This document shows positions 7,578-16,090 of a stretch of 26,450 nt of DNA, one piece after another. Within the stretch, counting starts at the first letter, position 1. Each line of letters starts with the position of its first letter. The position numbers and the translations under genes were made by a program. The stretch is from assembly GCA_038240075.1 (NCBI GenBank), contig JBBSEC010000063.1, positions 1 through 26,450 of the forward strand, written 5' to 3'. Origin of the DNA: DATBAK01 sp038240075 (GTDB taxonomy: Bacteria; Actinomycetota; Acidimicrobiia; IMCC26256; PALSA-610). The notes under the pieces are model-generated. The model was not told the DNA's origin. It saw only the letters and a program-made list of their open reading frames with translations, and searched no databases.

Positions 7578-8833
7578 CGATGACTGCAGACGATGCCGCC
7601 GCAGAGGCCGCGCAGGCGACGGCCGATGCGGCGTTCCGCGCCGAGGCGCGCGCGTTCCTCGAGGCCCACGCGTCGCTGCGCCAGGGGTTCGGCGACGCCA
7701 CGATCACGCTCGGCGCCACCGACGCGAGCAAGGAAGCCGAGCACGCGCACGTCGAGCGCTGTCGCGCGTGGCAACGCACGTTGTTCGACAACGGGTGGGC
7801 CGGAATCGCGTGGCCGGTCGAGTACGGCGGGCGCGGCGGCACGGTGCGCGAGGCGCGCATCTACGCGCAGGAGGAGAGCCGGTTCGACGCGTCGGCATCG
7901 GTGTTCGCGGTCGCGATCCAGATGGTCGGCCCGACGATCATGGCGCACGGAACCGACGAGCAGAAGGCCTTCTTCCTCACCCGCATGCTGCGCGGCGACG
8001 ACATCTGGTGTCAGCTCTTCTCGGAGCCCGGCGCCGGTTCCGATCTCGCCGGCCTCACGACGCGCGCGGAGCGCGACGGAGACGAGTGGATCGTCAACGG
8101 TCAGAAGGTCTGGACGTCGGGCGCGCAGTACAGCGACTACGGCATGCTCCTGGCGCGCACCGACTCCGACGTGCCGAAGCACCAGGGCATCACCTACTTC
8201 CTGCTCGACATGCGCACCGCCGGTATCGACGTGCGCCCGCTGAAGCAGATCACCGGGTTCGCGCACTTCAACGAAGTGTTCCTCACCGATGTGCGCGTGC
8301 CGCACGAGAACATCCTCGGGCCGCTCCACGGCGGCTGGGGTGTCGCGCACACGACGCTCGCGAACGAGCGCAACATGATCGGCAGCGGCGGCACCGGCAT
8401 CACCTTCGGCGCGATCATGCGGCTCGCACGCGAATGCGACGCGACCGGCGATCCGGTGCTGCGCCAGCAACTGGCCGAGTGCTACACGCGGTTCGAGATC
8501 CTGAAGTGGCTCGGCCTCCGGGCGCGCGCCCGTGCTGCGCGCGGCGAGCGCCTCGGCCCCGAGAGCTCGGTGGCGAAGCTGTTCGTGTCGCAACGAGTCG
8601 CGCGCGACGGCGATCTCGTCCTCGCGCTGGAAGGCGCGCGCGGCATGCTCGGAACCGGCGACGCGCCGCAGAACGGTATGTGGCAGCAGGTGTTCCTCAA
8701 CCAGTGGGGCATCCGCACCGGTGGCGGCACCGAGCAGATCCAGCGCAACGTGATCGGCGAACGGGTGCTCGGCCTTCCTGGCGACATCCGCCTCGACAAG
8801 AGCGTGCCGTTCCGCGAGCTCCCGCGTAACTGA
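7574..8833 (+). CDS. Acyl-CoA dehydrogenase (FadE family)
   Basis: FAD-dependent acyl-CoA dehydrogenase of 419 residues. The FAD-binding signature FSEPGAGSDLAGL is at about 149-161, followed by the NGQKVWTSGAQYSDYG block. The C-terminal TGGGTEQIQRNVIGERVLGLP has Gly where medium-chain enzymes have their catalytic Glu, so the base is more likely E265 in TTLANERN, the position used by isovaleryl-CoA-type enzymes and the actinobacterial steroid FadEs. The protein has an extended N-terminus with a low-complexity Ala-rich start (MTMTADDAAAEAAQATADAA). It starts at ATG 7574, four bases inside the SDR gene. Likely role: alpha,beta-oxidation of a CoA thioester made in this pathway; chain length cannot be read from sequence. 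Its 3' end faces the minus-strand gene at 8845. Confidence 0.92.
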   Translation: MTMTADDAAAEAAQATADAAFRAEARAFLEAHASLRQGFGDATITLGATDASKEAEHAHVERCRAWQRTLFDNGWAGIAWPVEYGGRGGTVREARIYAQEESRFDASASVFAVAIQMVGPTIMAHGTDEQKAFFLTRMLRGDDIWCQLFSEPGAGSDLAGLTTRAERDGDEWIVNGQKVWTSGAQYSDYGMLLARTDSDVPKHQGITYFLLDMRTAGIDVRPLKQITGFAHFNEVFLTDVRVPHENILGPLHGGWGVAHTTLANERNMIGSGGTGITFGAIMRLARECDATGDPVLRQQLAECYTRFEILKWLGLRARARAARGERLGPESSVAKLFVSQRVARDGDLVLALEGARGMLGTGDAPQNGMWQQVFLNQWGIRTGGGTEQIQRNVIGERVLGLPGDIRLDKSVPFRELPRN

Positions 8834-8844
8834 GCGACGACCGA

Positions 8845-9234
8845 TTACGACTTGTCGGCGAGCTTCTCGATCGCCGCGATGAGCCGTTCGGTCTGCTCAC
8901 GGTCTTCGTAGATCAGGCGGATCAGCCAGTAGCGCAGGTAGCTCGTGAGCGAGTTGCGCAGCCACAGCACGACGCCCACGACTCCGACGAGGACGCCGAT
9001 CATCGCGGCGACCTCGGAGCTGAGCTGGCTCGCGGTCGATGCGCCCTTGGCGCTGAGCCAGCAGATCACGACGATGATCGCGCCGAGGATCGCAAGGCCG
9101 ATGCCCCAGTTCGCGCCGTTGCGCTCGGGGTTGGCGCCGCCGCCCTTGAGCTTCAGCTTGCCGACCTCGTCCTGGAACTGCGCGAGTCGCGCCGACGACA
9201 TGACCTCGGAGCCACGGGCCGTGTCCTCGCTCAT
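8845..9234 (-). CDS. Small two-helix membrane protein at the end of the liv-type operon
   Basis: A 129-residue protein with a hydrophilic N-terminus, two predicted transmembrane helices (about 43-60 and 75-92) and a charged, probably helical C-terminal tail (YEDREQTERLIAAIEKLADKS). I do not recognise a named family. The ATG at 9234 is preceded by a good AGAGGAG. It lies 34 bases after the LivF stop on the same strand, so it is likely the last gene of the ABC importer operon, although a function in transport is only inferred from position. Only 11 bases separate its stop from the stop of the convergent acyl-CoA dehydrogenase. Confidence 0.72.
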   Translation of the reverse strand: MSEDTARGSEVMSSARLAQFQDEVGKLKLKGGGANPERNGANWGIGLAILGAIIVVICWLSAKGASTASQLSSEVAAMIGVLVGVVGVVLWLRNSLTSYLRYWLIRLIYEDREQTERLIAAIEKLADKS

Positions 9235-9268
9235 CGGTATCTCCTCTGTCGCTGCATCGTGCCCATCA

Positions 9269-10006
9269 TCATGTCGTCTCGTGGCTTTCGGCGCCGAGAT
9301 ACGCGCTGACGAGCTCCTCGGCGATCTTGGCCGGCGAACCTACCCGCTGGATGCGGCCGTGAAGCATGATTCCCGCCACGTCGGCCACTCCGAGGATCTC
9401 GTGGGCGAACTGCTCGACGATCAGGATCGACAGTCCTTCTCTCGCGATGTTGGTGACGTGCCGGTAGAGCTCTTCGACCACGATCGGCGCGAGCCCCATC
9501 GACAGCTCGTCGATGAGCAGCACGGCCGGGTTGGTCGCGAGCGCGCGCGCCATCGCGAGCATCTGCTGCTCGCCACCCGACAGCGTGCCGGCCGTCTGCT
9601 TGCGGCGCTCGGCGAGGCGCGGGAAGCGCGCGAAGGCGCGCTCGGTGACGTCGCTGAACGGCGTGCCCGTGAATGTCGCCATGCGCAGGTTCTCGGCAAC
9701 GGTGAGGTTGGGGAAGATCCCGCGGCCTTCGGGGACGACGCAGACGCCGGCGCGCGCGAGCGCGTCGACCGCGACGCCGTTCACGTTGCGCCCGAACAGC
9801 GAGACCGTTCCGGCCGACGGCACGATCTGACCGCTCGCGACCGCAAGGGTCGACGACTTCCCGGCGCCGTTCGGTCCGAGCAACGCGTAGACCTGGCCGG
9901 CCATGAGGCGCAGATTGACGCCGTGGAGCACGTCGATGCGGCCGTATCCGGCGCGGATGTCGGAGAGCTCGAGCACCGGCTCGACGGCGGTCTCGTTCGT
10001 GCTCAC
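9269..10006 (-). CDS. livF: ABC transporter ATP-binding protein, LivF type
   Basis: One of two ATPases of a branched-chain-amino-acid-type (HAAT) importer, 245 residues. Walker A GPNGAGKSS is at 44-52, the VVPEGRGIFPNLTVAENL segment characteristic of LivF at about 90-107, the signature LSGGEQQ at 142-148, and Walker B LLIDELSMGLAP from about 163 with E167. The GTG start at 10006 overlaps the LivG stop by four bases (GTGA), so translation is coupled. An in-frame extension runs further upstream, but it overlaps LivG and has no family similarity. Substrate specificity lies in the binding protein, not here. Confidence 0.93.
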   Translation of the reverse strand: MSTNETAVEPVLELSDIRAGYGRIDVLHGVNLRLMAGQVYALLGPNGAGKSSTLAVASGQIVPSAGTVSLFGRNVNGVAVDALARAGVCVVPEGRGIFPNLTVAENLRMATFTGTPFSDVTERAFARFPRLAERRKQTAGTLSGGEQQMLAMARALATNPAVLLIDELSMGLAPIVVEELYRHVTNIAREGLSILIVEQFAHEILGVADVAGIMLHGRIQRVGSPAKIAEELVSAYLGAESHETT

Positions 10007-10740
10007 GCTCCGGCTCCGGCGTTCGTGCCCAGGTACGCGGCCTGCACGGCGGCGTCGCCCTGGATCTCGGCCGGCCCACCGCGCGCGATCACGCGCCCGA
10101 AGTCGAGCACGTCGATGTGGGTGCACGTGCCCATCACGAACGGCATGTCGTGCTCCACAAGCAGGATCCCGAGCCCCTCGGATGCGAGGAGGAGCAGGAG
10201 CCGGCCGAGGGCGTCGGTCTCGTCTTCGTTGAGGCCCGACGACGGCTCGTCGAGCAGGAGCACACGCGGCTTCGTCGCGAGCGCCCGCGCCAGCTCGACC
10301 AACCGGGCCGTGCCTGTGGGCAGCGAGTCGACCGTCTCCTCCGCGATCGCGACGATTCCGACGTGCTCGAGCATCTCCTGTGTGATGTCGGCCGGCGACA
10401 TGTCGTCCTTCGCCCACCGGCGGCGCATCTCCGCGGCGACGAGCACGTTGTCGCGCGCCGAGAGGCTGCCGAACGCCTCGAGCCGTTGAAACGTGCGCGC
10501 GATACCGAGCCGGGCCCGTCGATGCGGCTTGGCTTCGGTGATGTCGCGGTCGTCGATCATGACGCGGCCCGCGGTCGGATGCTGCAGGCCGGTAATGACG
10601 TTGAACAGCGTCGTCTTGCCGGCGCCGTTCGGTCCGATCAGGCCGGTGATGCGGCCGGCCTCGACGCTCAGGGTCGCGTCGTCGAGCGCGAGCAGGCCGC
10701 CGAAGCGGACCGAGACGCCCGACGCCTCAAGGAGTGCCAA
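10003..10740 (-). CDS. livG: ABC transporter ATP-binding protein, LivG type
   Basis: Second ATPase of the importer, 245 residues. Walker A GPNGAGKTT is at 36-44, ARTFQRLEAFGSLSARDNV is the LivG-type Q-loop region, and Walker B LLLDEPSSGLNEDE begins near 161. The signature region reads LPTGTARLVELARAL, a degenerate form compared with LSGGQ but seen in this family. The start is TTG at 10740, supported by GGAGG at 10747-10751 with a six-base spacer. It overlaps the end of the fused permease gene by 14 bases, so the permease and both ATPases are tightly linked. It is expected to pair with LivF as a heterodimer under the permease. Confidence 0.93.
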   Translation of the reverse strand: MALLEASGVSVRFGGLLALDDATLSVEAGRITGLIGPNGAGKTTLFNVITGLQHPTAGRVMIDDRDITEAKPHRRARLGIARTFQRLEAFGSLSARDNVLVAAEMRRRWAKDDMSPADITQEMLEHVGIVAIAEETVDSLPTGTARLVELARALATKPRVLLLDEPSSGLNEDETDALGRLLLLLASEGLGILLVEHDMPFVMGTCTHIDVLDFGRVIARGGPAEIQGDAAVQAAYLGTNAGAGA

Positions 10741-12916
10741 GTGCGGCCTCCGATGACGGCGCGACGGTGGGCGCGTTGCGGAGCCGGTCGGCGTTGACGA
10801 GCGGTGCGCGATGGGGATTGAGGTCGTCGGCGACGCCGAGCTCGCGCTCGATGGCGACGATGTCGGTCGCGGTGAACGGTCGCGTCAGGCCGAGCTCGCC
10901 CACTTCCGGGAGCGCGATCCGGGCCTTCTCCACCGCGGCGCGCGCCTTGGCGTCTTTCCGCCACGGCAACAGGGGTGCGAACGCGTCGCCGATCGGGACC
11001 ACCGCGCCCGACGGGTTCTTGATGATCCCGAGCGCGGTGAGGCCGGGCCCGAGGATCTCGAGCGACCGCCAGAGCGACAGGTGCCACGTGTCCTTCACGT
11101 AGATCAGGATGAATCCGAACACGCCGGCGAACAGCGCGCCGGCGACCGACGCGACACCGCCGATCACGAGCGCGAGCACGAGCGGGAGCCCGAGGAGCAT
11201 CTGGAAGTTCGACGACGTCAGCGATCCGAGCTGTTGTGCGAGGAACGCGCCCGCGAAGCCCGCGATCGCTGCCGACAGCATGAACACGACGACCTTGGTC
11301 TCGAGAATGCTCACCCCGATCGTCGCCGAAGCGGCTTCGGAGTCGCGCATCGCGACCAGTCGTCGACCGAACGGACTTCGTCGGAGCGCGACGACACCGA
11401 CGCTCGTCAGACCGAACACCGCGGTGATCAGCACGAGAAACACGTGATCGCCCGCGAAGTTGAGCCCGAAGATCTTCAAGCGCTCGACGTGCGCGCCTTG
11501 CGATCCGAGCAGCTCGGGTTGGGTGAAGATCACGTATTCGGCCATCGATGCGAACGCGAGCGTCGCTAACGCGAGGTACAGACCCTGCAGGCGCAACGCG
11601 GGGATCGAGATGATCGCGCCGATGGGAATCGTGATCAGCGTGGCGAGGACGATCGCAAGCAGGCTGCCGTGCGCCCCGCCCCACTTGGAGTACGCGACCG
11701 CGCCGAACCCGGCGAAGGCGAGCGGCGCGAGCGAGACCTGTCCGGCCCAACCCGTGAGCGGCACCAGCGAGAGCACGATCAGCGCGGCCGCCATCGCGGC
11801 AGCGAGGCGGTTGAGGTTGGGGTTGGGGCCGCTGCGGGTCAGCAACCAGCCGACGCCGGCCATCACCGCGACGAGCACGCTCATCCCGAGGGCGGTATCG
11901 CGTACCGACGACACCCGCTCGATGCGATGCACCGCTCCGATGCGACCGAACTGGAGCTTGGCCTGGGGGAGCAGCAGGAGCACGACGAACAACATGATCG
12001 CGGGCAGCGCGAGGGGCGCCTGCGCCCAGCGCTGGCCGAGCGTGAGGAACTGCTGCGAGAACTGGATCGCCACGGCGAGGAGCAGCGCGCCGACGTAGGT
12101 GAGCGGCAGGCTCCGGAGCCGGCCGACGATGGCGGCGACGAACGCGTTGATGACGATCAACGACAACGAGCCCGCGACCGCCATGCCGGTGTCGGGCGCG
12201 ATGAGGATGCCCGCGATTGCCGCGAGCGAGCACCCGAGCGCCCACGAGAACCCCGACACGAGATCGGGGCGCGCGCCCGCGAGGGCCGCGAGCTCGCGAT
12301 TGTCGACGACCGCGCGCATCGAGACGCCGAGCCGGGTCCGGAACAGCAGGTACCGCAGGGCAACGGCGAGCACGATCGCGACGACGATCGTCGTCAACCG
12401 CTGCCACGTGAGGATCACCTGTCCGATGTGGACCCCGCCGCTGCCGAAGAAGGTCGGCATCACGTGGATCCCGTTCTGGTCCCAGATCGTCGCGGCCAGG
12501 CCCATGAAGGTGAGCATGAGACCGACCGTCACCATGAGCTGGATCACGAGCGGTTGCCGTTCGAGGCGGCGCATGAGCAGCCGGTCGAGGCCGACGCCCA
12601 GCGCCGGTGCCGCGACGAGCACCACCAACGGGAGCGCGATGAGCGTCGGGATGTTGTGGTGGACGCGCAGCTCCCAGTACACGTACGCCATGAACATGCC
12701 GATGGCGCCCTGAGAGAAGTTGAAGATTCCCGTGGTGGTGTAGACGACGACGAGGCCCGCCGCCGAGATCGCGTAGACCCCGGCGAGCGGCAGCGCGAAC
12801 ACGAGCAGGTTGAGGATCGCGGTGCCGTCGACACGGGTCCCCGACCACGACTCTTTGAGCACCAACGCGACCAGGGCGGCCGTGAACAGCGCGACCACGA
12901 GGTTGGACCGCTTCAT
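10727..12916 (-). CDS. Fused LivH-LivM ABC permease
   Basis: A 729-residue membrane protein holding both permease subunits of a HAAT importer in one chain. Residues about 25-320 match LivH: AGLVVVYTTTGIFNFSQGAIGMF, then DRLLMRRLERQPLVIQLMVTVGL. Residues about 345-640 match LivM: GWAGQVSLAPLAFAGFGAVAYSKWGG and PALRLQGLYLALATLAFASMAEYVIF. A hydrophilic tail of about 90 residues ends the protein. Separate LivH and LivM proteins are about 290-310 and 330-420 residues, so the length equals their sum plus linker. The ATG at 12916 has a perfect AGGAGGT at 12922-12928. The product would form the membrane channel for LivG and LivF with the binding protein encoded just upstream. Confidence 0.92.
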   Translation of the reverse strand: MKRSNLVVALFTAALVALVLKESWSGTRVDGTAILNLLVFALPLAGVYAISAAGLVVVYTTTGIFNFSQGAIGMFMAYVYWELRVHHNIPTLIALPLVVLVAAPALGVGLDRLLMRRLERQPLVIQLMVTVGLMLTFMGLAATIWDQNGIHVMPTFFGSGGVHIGQVILTWQRLTTIVVAIVLAVALRYLLFRTRLGVSMRAVVDNRELAALAGARPDLVSGFSWALGCSLAAIAGILIAPDTGMAVAGSLSLIVINAFVAAIVGRLRSLPLTYVGALLLAVAIQFSQQFLTLGQRWAQAPLALPAIMLFVVLLLLPQAKLQFGRIGAVHRIERVSSVRDTALGMSVLVAVMAGVGWLLTRSGPNPNLNRLAAAMAAALIVLSLVPLTGWAGQVSLAPLAFAGFGAVAYSKWGGAHGSLLAIVLATLITIPIGAIISIPALRLQGLYLALATLAFASMAEYVIFTQPELLGSQGAHVERLKIFGLNFAGDHVFLVLITAVFGLTSVGVVALRRSPFGRRLVAMRDSEAASATIGVSILETKVVVFMLSAAIAGFAGAFLAQQLGSLTSSNFQMLLGLPLVLALVIGGVASVAGALFAGVFGFILIYVKDTWHLSLWRSLEILGPGLTALGIIKNPSGAVVPIGDAFAPLLPWRKDAKARAAVEKARIALPEVGELGLTRPFTATDIVAIERELGVADDLNPHRAPLVNADRLRNAPTVAPSSEAALGTP

Positions 12917-12983
12917 CGTCCACCTCCTGGCACGTCGGAAAGGTCGTCGCCTCGAACGCTCGCTCGCGAAGGCTCGTGAGTCA

Positions 12984-14363
12984 TCAGCCCGGGTGGTACG
13001 CCTTCAACGGGTCGAGGGTGATGGTGGTGATCCCGCCGGGCTCGGTGCAGTCGAAGGTCCCCTTCTTCACCGGGTCGACCCGCACCCACGCTCCGCTCTT
13101 CACCTGCACGATCGCGATGCAGTTGCTCGGCGTCTTGCCGGCGACGTCGGTCTTCACGATCATGCCGCCGGCGTCGAACGCGTGGACGGTCCGGATCTGG
13201 GTGAGGAGCGCGGACCGCGTGATCGCGTTGGGCCCGCTCTTGGCGACGATGGCCTCGATGGCCTGCTGGAAGAGCAGGCCCGCGGAGAATGCCTGCTCGC
13301 CGAACGCGTCAGGCGCCGTGTCGTACTTGAGGAACGCGTCGAGCGACGGATTCGAGCCCTTGTCCTCGAACGGCAGCAACTGCAACCAGGAGTACTGCCC
13401 CTCGACCTGGGCCCCGCCCTGCTTGATGAAGTTCGGCGCGTAGCACTGGAGCGAGCACGCCCAGACCTTCACGCCGGTCACGCCCTGTACGGCGGCCTCC
13501 TTGCGCATCTTCAGGGTGCCGCTGAAGTCGGCGCCGTTCATCACCCACGTCGCGCTGTGCGACTTGATCGCCTGCACGATCGGGGTGTATCCGGACTGGG
13601 TCGCAATCCCGCTGATACCGAACTCGGCGTCCTGCTTCACGCCGTCCTGCTCGATCGCGGTGAACAGCGAGGTGCTCGACGTGATGGTCGACGGAAGGTC
13701 GTTCGGCACGACGAAGATGCCGTGCAGGTCGGGGCTGACGTTCTTCTTGAACCACTCGATCGCGGGTGTCACCGCATGGAAGGTGCGCACACCCTTGCCC
13801 GAGTACGGGCAGCTACCGCCGTTGGGGATGACCGCGAACGAGATCGCGGAGCACTGCTCGACCGGCTCGGTCTGCAGCACCGCGAGATCCGGGATGCCGG
13901 TGGCCACACCGGCTTTGTCCTTGCAGGCCTCGGCGCCCCGCATGTCGTTGAGGAACAGCGCGGTCGTACCGAGCAGCACGGTCGAGTCTGCGCACGCGGC
14001 GGTGATGGCGTTCTTGGCCTCATCCGCGTTGAGCTTCGAGTCGGCCTGCTTGACGACGATCTTGCGGCACGCGACCCCGCCGTTGGCGTTCGCGTACGCG
14101 GCCCATGCCTTCACACCGTCCATCGAGCCCTGGAACAAACCGGGCGAGAGGGGAGAGCCGACGTCGGCGATGACCGTGACGGTGATCGTCGTCGGGCTGA
14201 CGCCGACTTCGCTCGCCGTCAGGGTCTTGCCGGTGCAGTCGGTTCCCGACTTCGTGGTCGTCGTCGCTCCGCCGAGCGAGTCGCCTCCCTTGCCGCTGCC
14301 CCCGCACGCCGCAATGGTCAAAGACAACGCGACAGCCAAAGCCAGCCATCCGGTTCGCTTCAC
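12984..14363 (-). CDS. LivK-like substrate-binding lipoprotein of ABC importer
   Basis: Extracellular binding protein of 459 residues. The N-terminus is a lipoprotein signal: MKRTGWLALAVALSLTIAAC with the lipid-anchored Cys at 20, then a Gly/Ser/Thr-rich linker (GGSGKGGDSLGGATTTTKSG). The mature part has the periplasmic-binding-protein type 1 fold pattern: SPTTITVTVIADVGSPLSPGLFQGSMDGVKAWAAYANANGG near 55-95, and alternating Ala-rich helices and strands. Several paired Cys residues (for example CKDKAG, CPYSG, CSLQC) suggest disulfides. The start is GTG 14363, behind a G-rich SD (GGGGG). First gene of the minus-strand liv-type operon. The ligand is unknown; family members bind amino acids, amides, aromatic acids and other small molecules. 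Confidence 0.88.
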   Translation of the reverse strand: MKRTGWLALAVALSLTIAACGGSGKGGDSLGGATTTTKSGTDCTGKTLTASEVGVSPTTITVTVIADVGSPLSPGLFQGSMDGVKAWAAYANANGGVACRKIVVKQADSKLNADEAKNAITAACADSTVLLGTTALFLNDMRGAEACKDKAGVATGIPDLAVLQTEPVEQCSAISFAVIPNGGSCPYSGKGVRTFHAVTPAIEWFKKNVSPDLHGIFVVPNDLPSTITSSTSLFTAIEQDGVKQDAEFGISGIATQSGYTPIVQAIKSHSATWVMNGADFSGTLKMRKEAAVQGVTGVKVWACSLQCYAPNFIKQGGAQVEGQYSWLQLLPFEDKGSNPSLDAFLKYDTAPDAFGEQAFSAGLLFQQAIEAIVAKSGPNAITRSALLTQIRTVHAFDAGGMIVKTDVAGKTPSNCIAIVQVKSGAWVRVDPVKKGTFDCTEPGGITTITLDPLKAYHPG

Positions 14364-14616
14364 AGTCCCCCCTCGGCGACACGCTCCCCGGCGCGCCGCT
14401 TGGTCTCTCCCAGCGAATGTGACACTCCGTCAGATTGCGGGTCAGCCTGCCCGTTCGCACGAACCGGCGCAAGCCTTGCCGCAGGTCACCCTTCCGTTCC
14501 GCGCTCCGGCGCGGCCGGAACAGTGTCGCGCTCGCGGCATCGCCGCGAGCGTCGCGCGACGCGGCGGCGGCCACTACGTTGCCGTGCGACCGCTCTCAGG
14601 TGCTTGGAGGCACGCG
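14364..14616. promoter_or_regulatory. Divergent intergenic region with GC-rich hairpin
   Basis: This 253-base gap separates the binding-protein gene (-) from the FAD oxidoreductase gene (+). It should hold both promoters. A perfect 10-bp inverted repeat, CGCTCGCGGC and GCCGCGAGCG around the loop ATC, occupies 14529-14551. A weak -10-like TACGTT lies at 14575-14580 on the plus strand. The hairpin lacks a T-run and no gene ends here. I see no open frame worth calling. Confidence 0.4.
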
Positions 14617-16086
14617 GTGCGCGTGGTGATCGCAGGAGCGGGGATCGCAGGGTTGGCGGGCGCGCTCGCGCTCGCGCGTGACGGGCATGCCGTGACGGTC
14701 GTGGAGCGCGACGCGACACCGATGCCCGCGACGGCCGACGAGGCCTTCTCGGCGTGGGCCCGAAGGGGCGCGCCACAGGTTCGCCACTCGCACGCATTCC
14801 TTGCCCGGCTTCGGAACCTGCTCGCCGACCGCGCGCCGGACGTGCTCGAGCGTCTGCTCACCGCGGGCGCCACCGAGATCCGCTTCACCGATCGTCTTCC
14901 CGAGACGCTCACCGACCGCGAGCCTCGGCCTGGCGACGACCTGCTCGTCGCGCTCGCGTGTCGGCGCACCACGTTCGAGTGGGTGTTGCGGGAGCACGTC
15001 CTCGCGTGCCCTGGCGTCACGTTTCACGACGGCGTCGACGTCACGGGTGTAGACGCAACGCTCGGAGTGCGACCGCGGGTCCACGGCGTGCGCGTACGCG
15101 ACTCGAACGGCGAGTCGACGGTGCCGGCCGATCTCTTCGTCGACGCCACCGGACCGCGCGGCGGTTCGGAGCGGTGGCTCGAGGCTGCGGGGATGATCGA
15201 GCCGCCGGCCGAGGTCCACGACACCGGCATCGTGTACCTCTCGCGCTTCTACCGGCTGCGCGACGGCGCCGACATGCCGGTGGCGGAAGGCCCGATCGCC
15301 GGCGATCTCGGTCATCTCAAGTTCGCGGTCTTCCTCGGCGACAACCGCACGTTCTCGGTCACGCTCGCGGTGGGCTCCGACGACGCGGAGCTGCGCCGGC
15401 CGCTCGGCCGCGCCGGCGGCTTCGAGGCCGCGGCCGCCACGCTCGAACCCGCGCAGGAGTGGTTCGACGGGCGGGCCGAGCCGATCACCGGCGTCCACCT
15501 CATGGCCGGACTGCGCAATCGCAAGCGCGAGTTCGTGATCTCGGGTCGCCCGATTGCCGACGGGTTCGTCGCAGTCGGCGACGCGTCGATCTGCACGAAC
15601 CCGCTCTACGGTCGCGGGTGCTCGCTCGCGTTGGTGCATGCGTACGGCCTCGCCGATTGCGTGCGCGAGCACTCGGGAGATCTCACGGCCGGTCTGCTCG
15701 CGTTCGCCGAGTTCACCGAGTTGGAGCTCGATCCGTGGTTCCGCGCCGCGGTGTTGCAGGACGAGGAATCGAAGGCGGTCGCGGCGGCGGCGCTCGCAGG
15801 CTCCGATGTTGCCGTCGACGATGACGACCCGCGGGCACAGATGCGCGCCATCATGCGCGACGGGCTGTTTCCGGCCTTGCAGACGTCGCCGATCGTGTTC
15901 CGTGCGTTCCTTCGCTGGTTCAACCTGTTGGCGCGTCCCGACGCGTTGATCAGCGACGGCGAGGTGATCACGGAGGTCATGGCCGCGTACGCCGTGCGCG
16001 ACACGCGTCCGCCGCCGCCCACGTTCGGCCCGACGCGTGAGGAGCTGCTCGCGCTGCTTGCCCGCGTCGACGACAACGACGGGTAG
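14617..16086 (+). CDS. FAD-dependent oxidoreductase/monooxygenase-like flavoprotein
   Basis: A 489-residue flavoprotein of the glutathione-reductase-fold hydroxylase and geranylgeranyl-reductase-like group. The N-terminal dinucleotide motif GAGIAG is at 7-12 with the acidic end of strand two in VVERD (E30), the second FAD motif GFVAVGDASICTNPLYGRG is at about 316-334, and LFVDATGPRGG near 173-183 is typical. GAPQVRHSHAFL (51-62) resembles the substrate-proximal motif of the halogenase/hydroxylase relatives. The start is GTG 14617 behind GGAGG (14606-14610). It stands alone: the upstream liv-type operon is divergent and the downstream E1 gene is convergent four bases away. Substrate unknown. 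Confidence 0.85.
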   Translation: MRVVIAGAGIAGLAGALALARDGHAVTVVERDATPMPATADEAFSAWARRGAPQVRHSHAFLARLRNLLADRAPDVLERLLTAGATEIRFTDRLPETLTDREPRPGDDLLVALACRRTTFEWVLREHVLACPGVTFHDGVDVTGVDATLGVRPRVHGVRVRDSNGESTVPADLFVDATGPRGGSERWLEAAGMIEPPAEVHDTGIVYLSRFYRLRDGADMPVAEGPIAGDLGHLKFAVFLGDNRTFSVTLAVGSDDAELRRPLGRAGGFEAAAATLEPAQEWFDGRAEPITGVHLMAGLRNRKREFVISGRPIADGFVAVGDASICTNPLYGRGCSLALVHAYGLADCVREHSGDLTAGLLAFAEFTELELDPWFRAAVLQDEESKAVAAAALAGSDVAVDDDDPRAQMRAIMRDGLFPALQTSPIVFRAFLRWFNLLARPDALISDGEVITEVMAAYAVRDTRPPPPTFGPTREELLALLARVDDNDG

Positions 16087-16090
16087 CGGG

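Noticed and set aside
10668..12923. Long second frame on the same strand as the fused permease (751 codons)
   Set aside because: Arg/Ala/Pro-rich shadow of the permease frame; the real frame has clear LivH and LivM motifs and the SD.
14529..14551. 10-bp GC-rich hairpin as a terminator
   Set aside because: It lies between two divergent starts, so no gene ends here, and no T-run follows; kept only as a note in the intergenic region.
13501..14616. N-terminal 372-codon extension of the FAD oxidoreductase frame
   Set aside because: It is antisense to the LivK-like gene; the flavin-binding GAGIAG motif starts right after GTG 14617, which has GGAGG in place.
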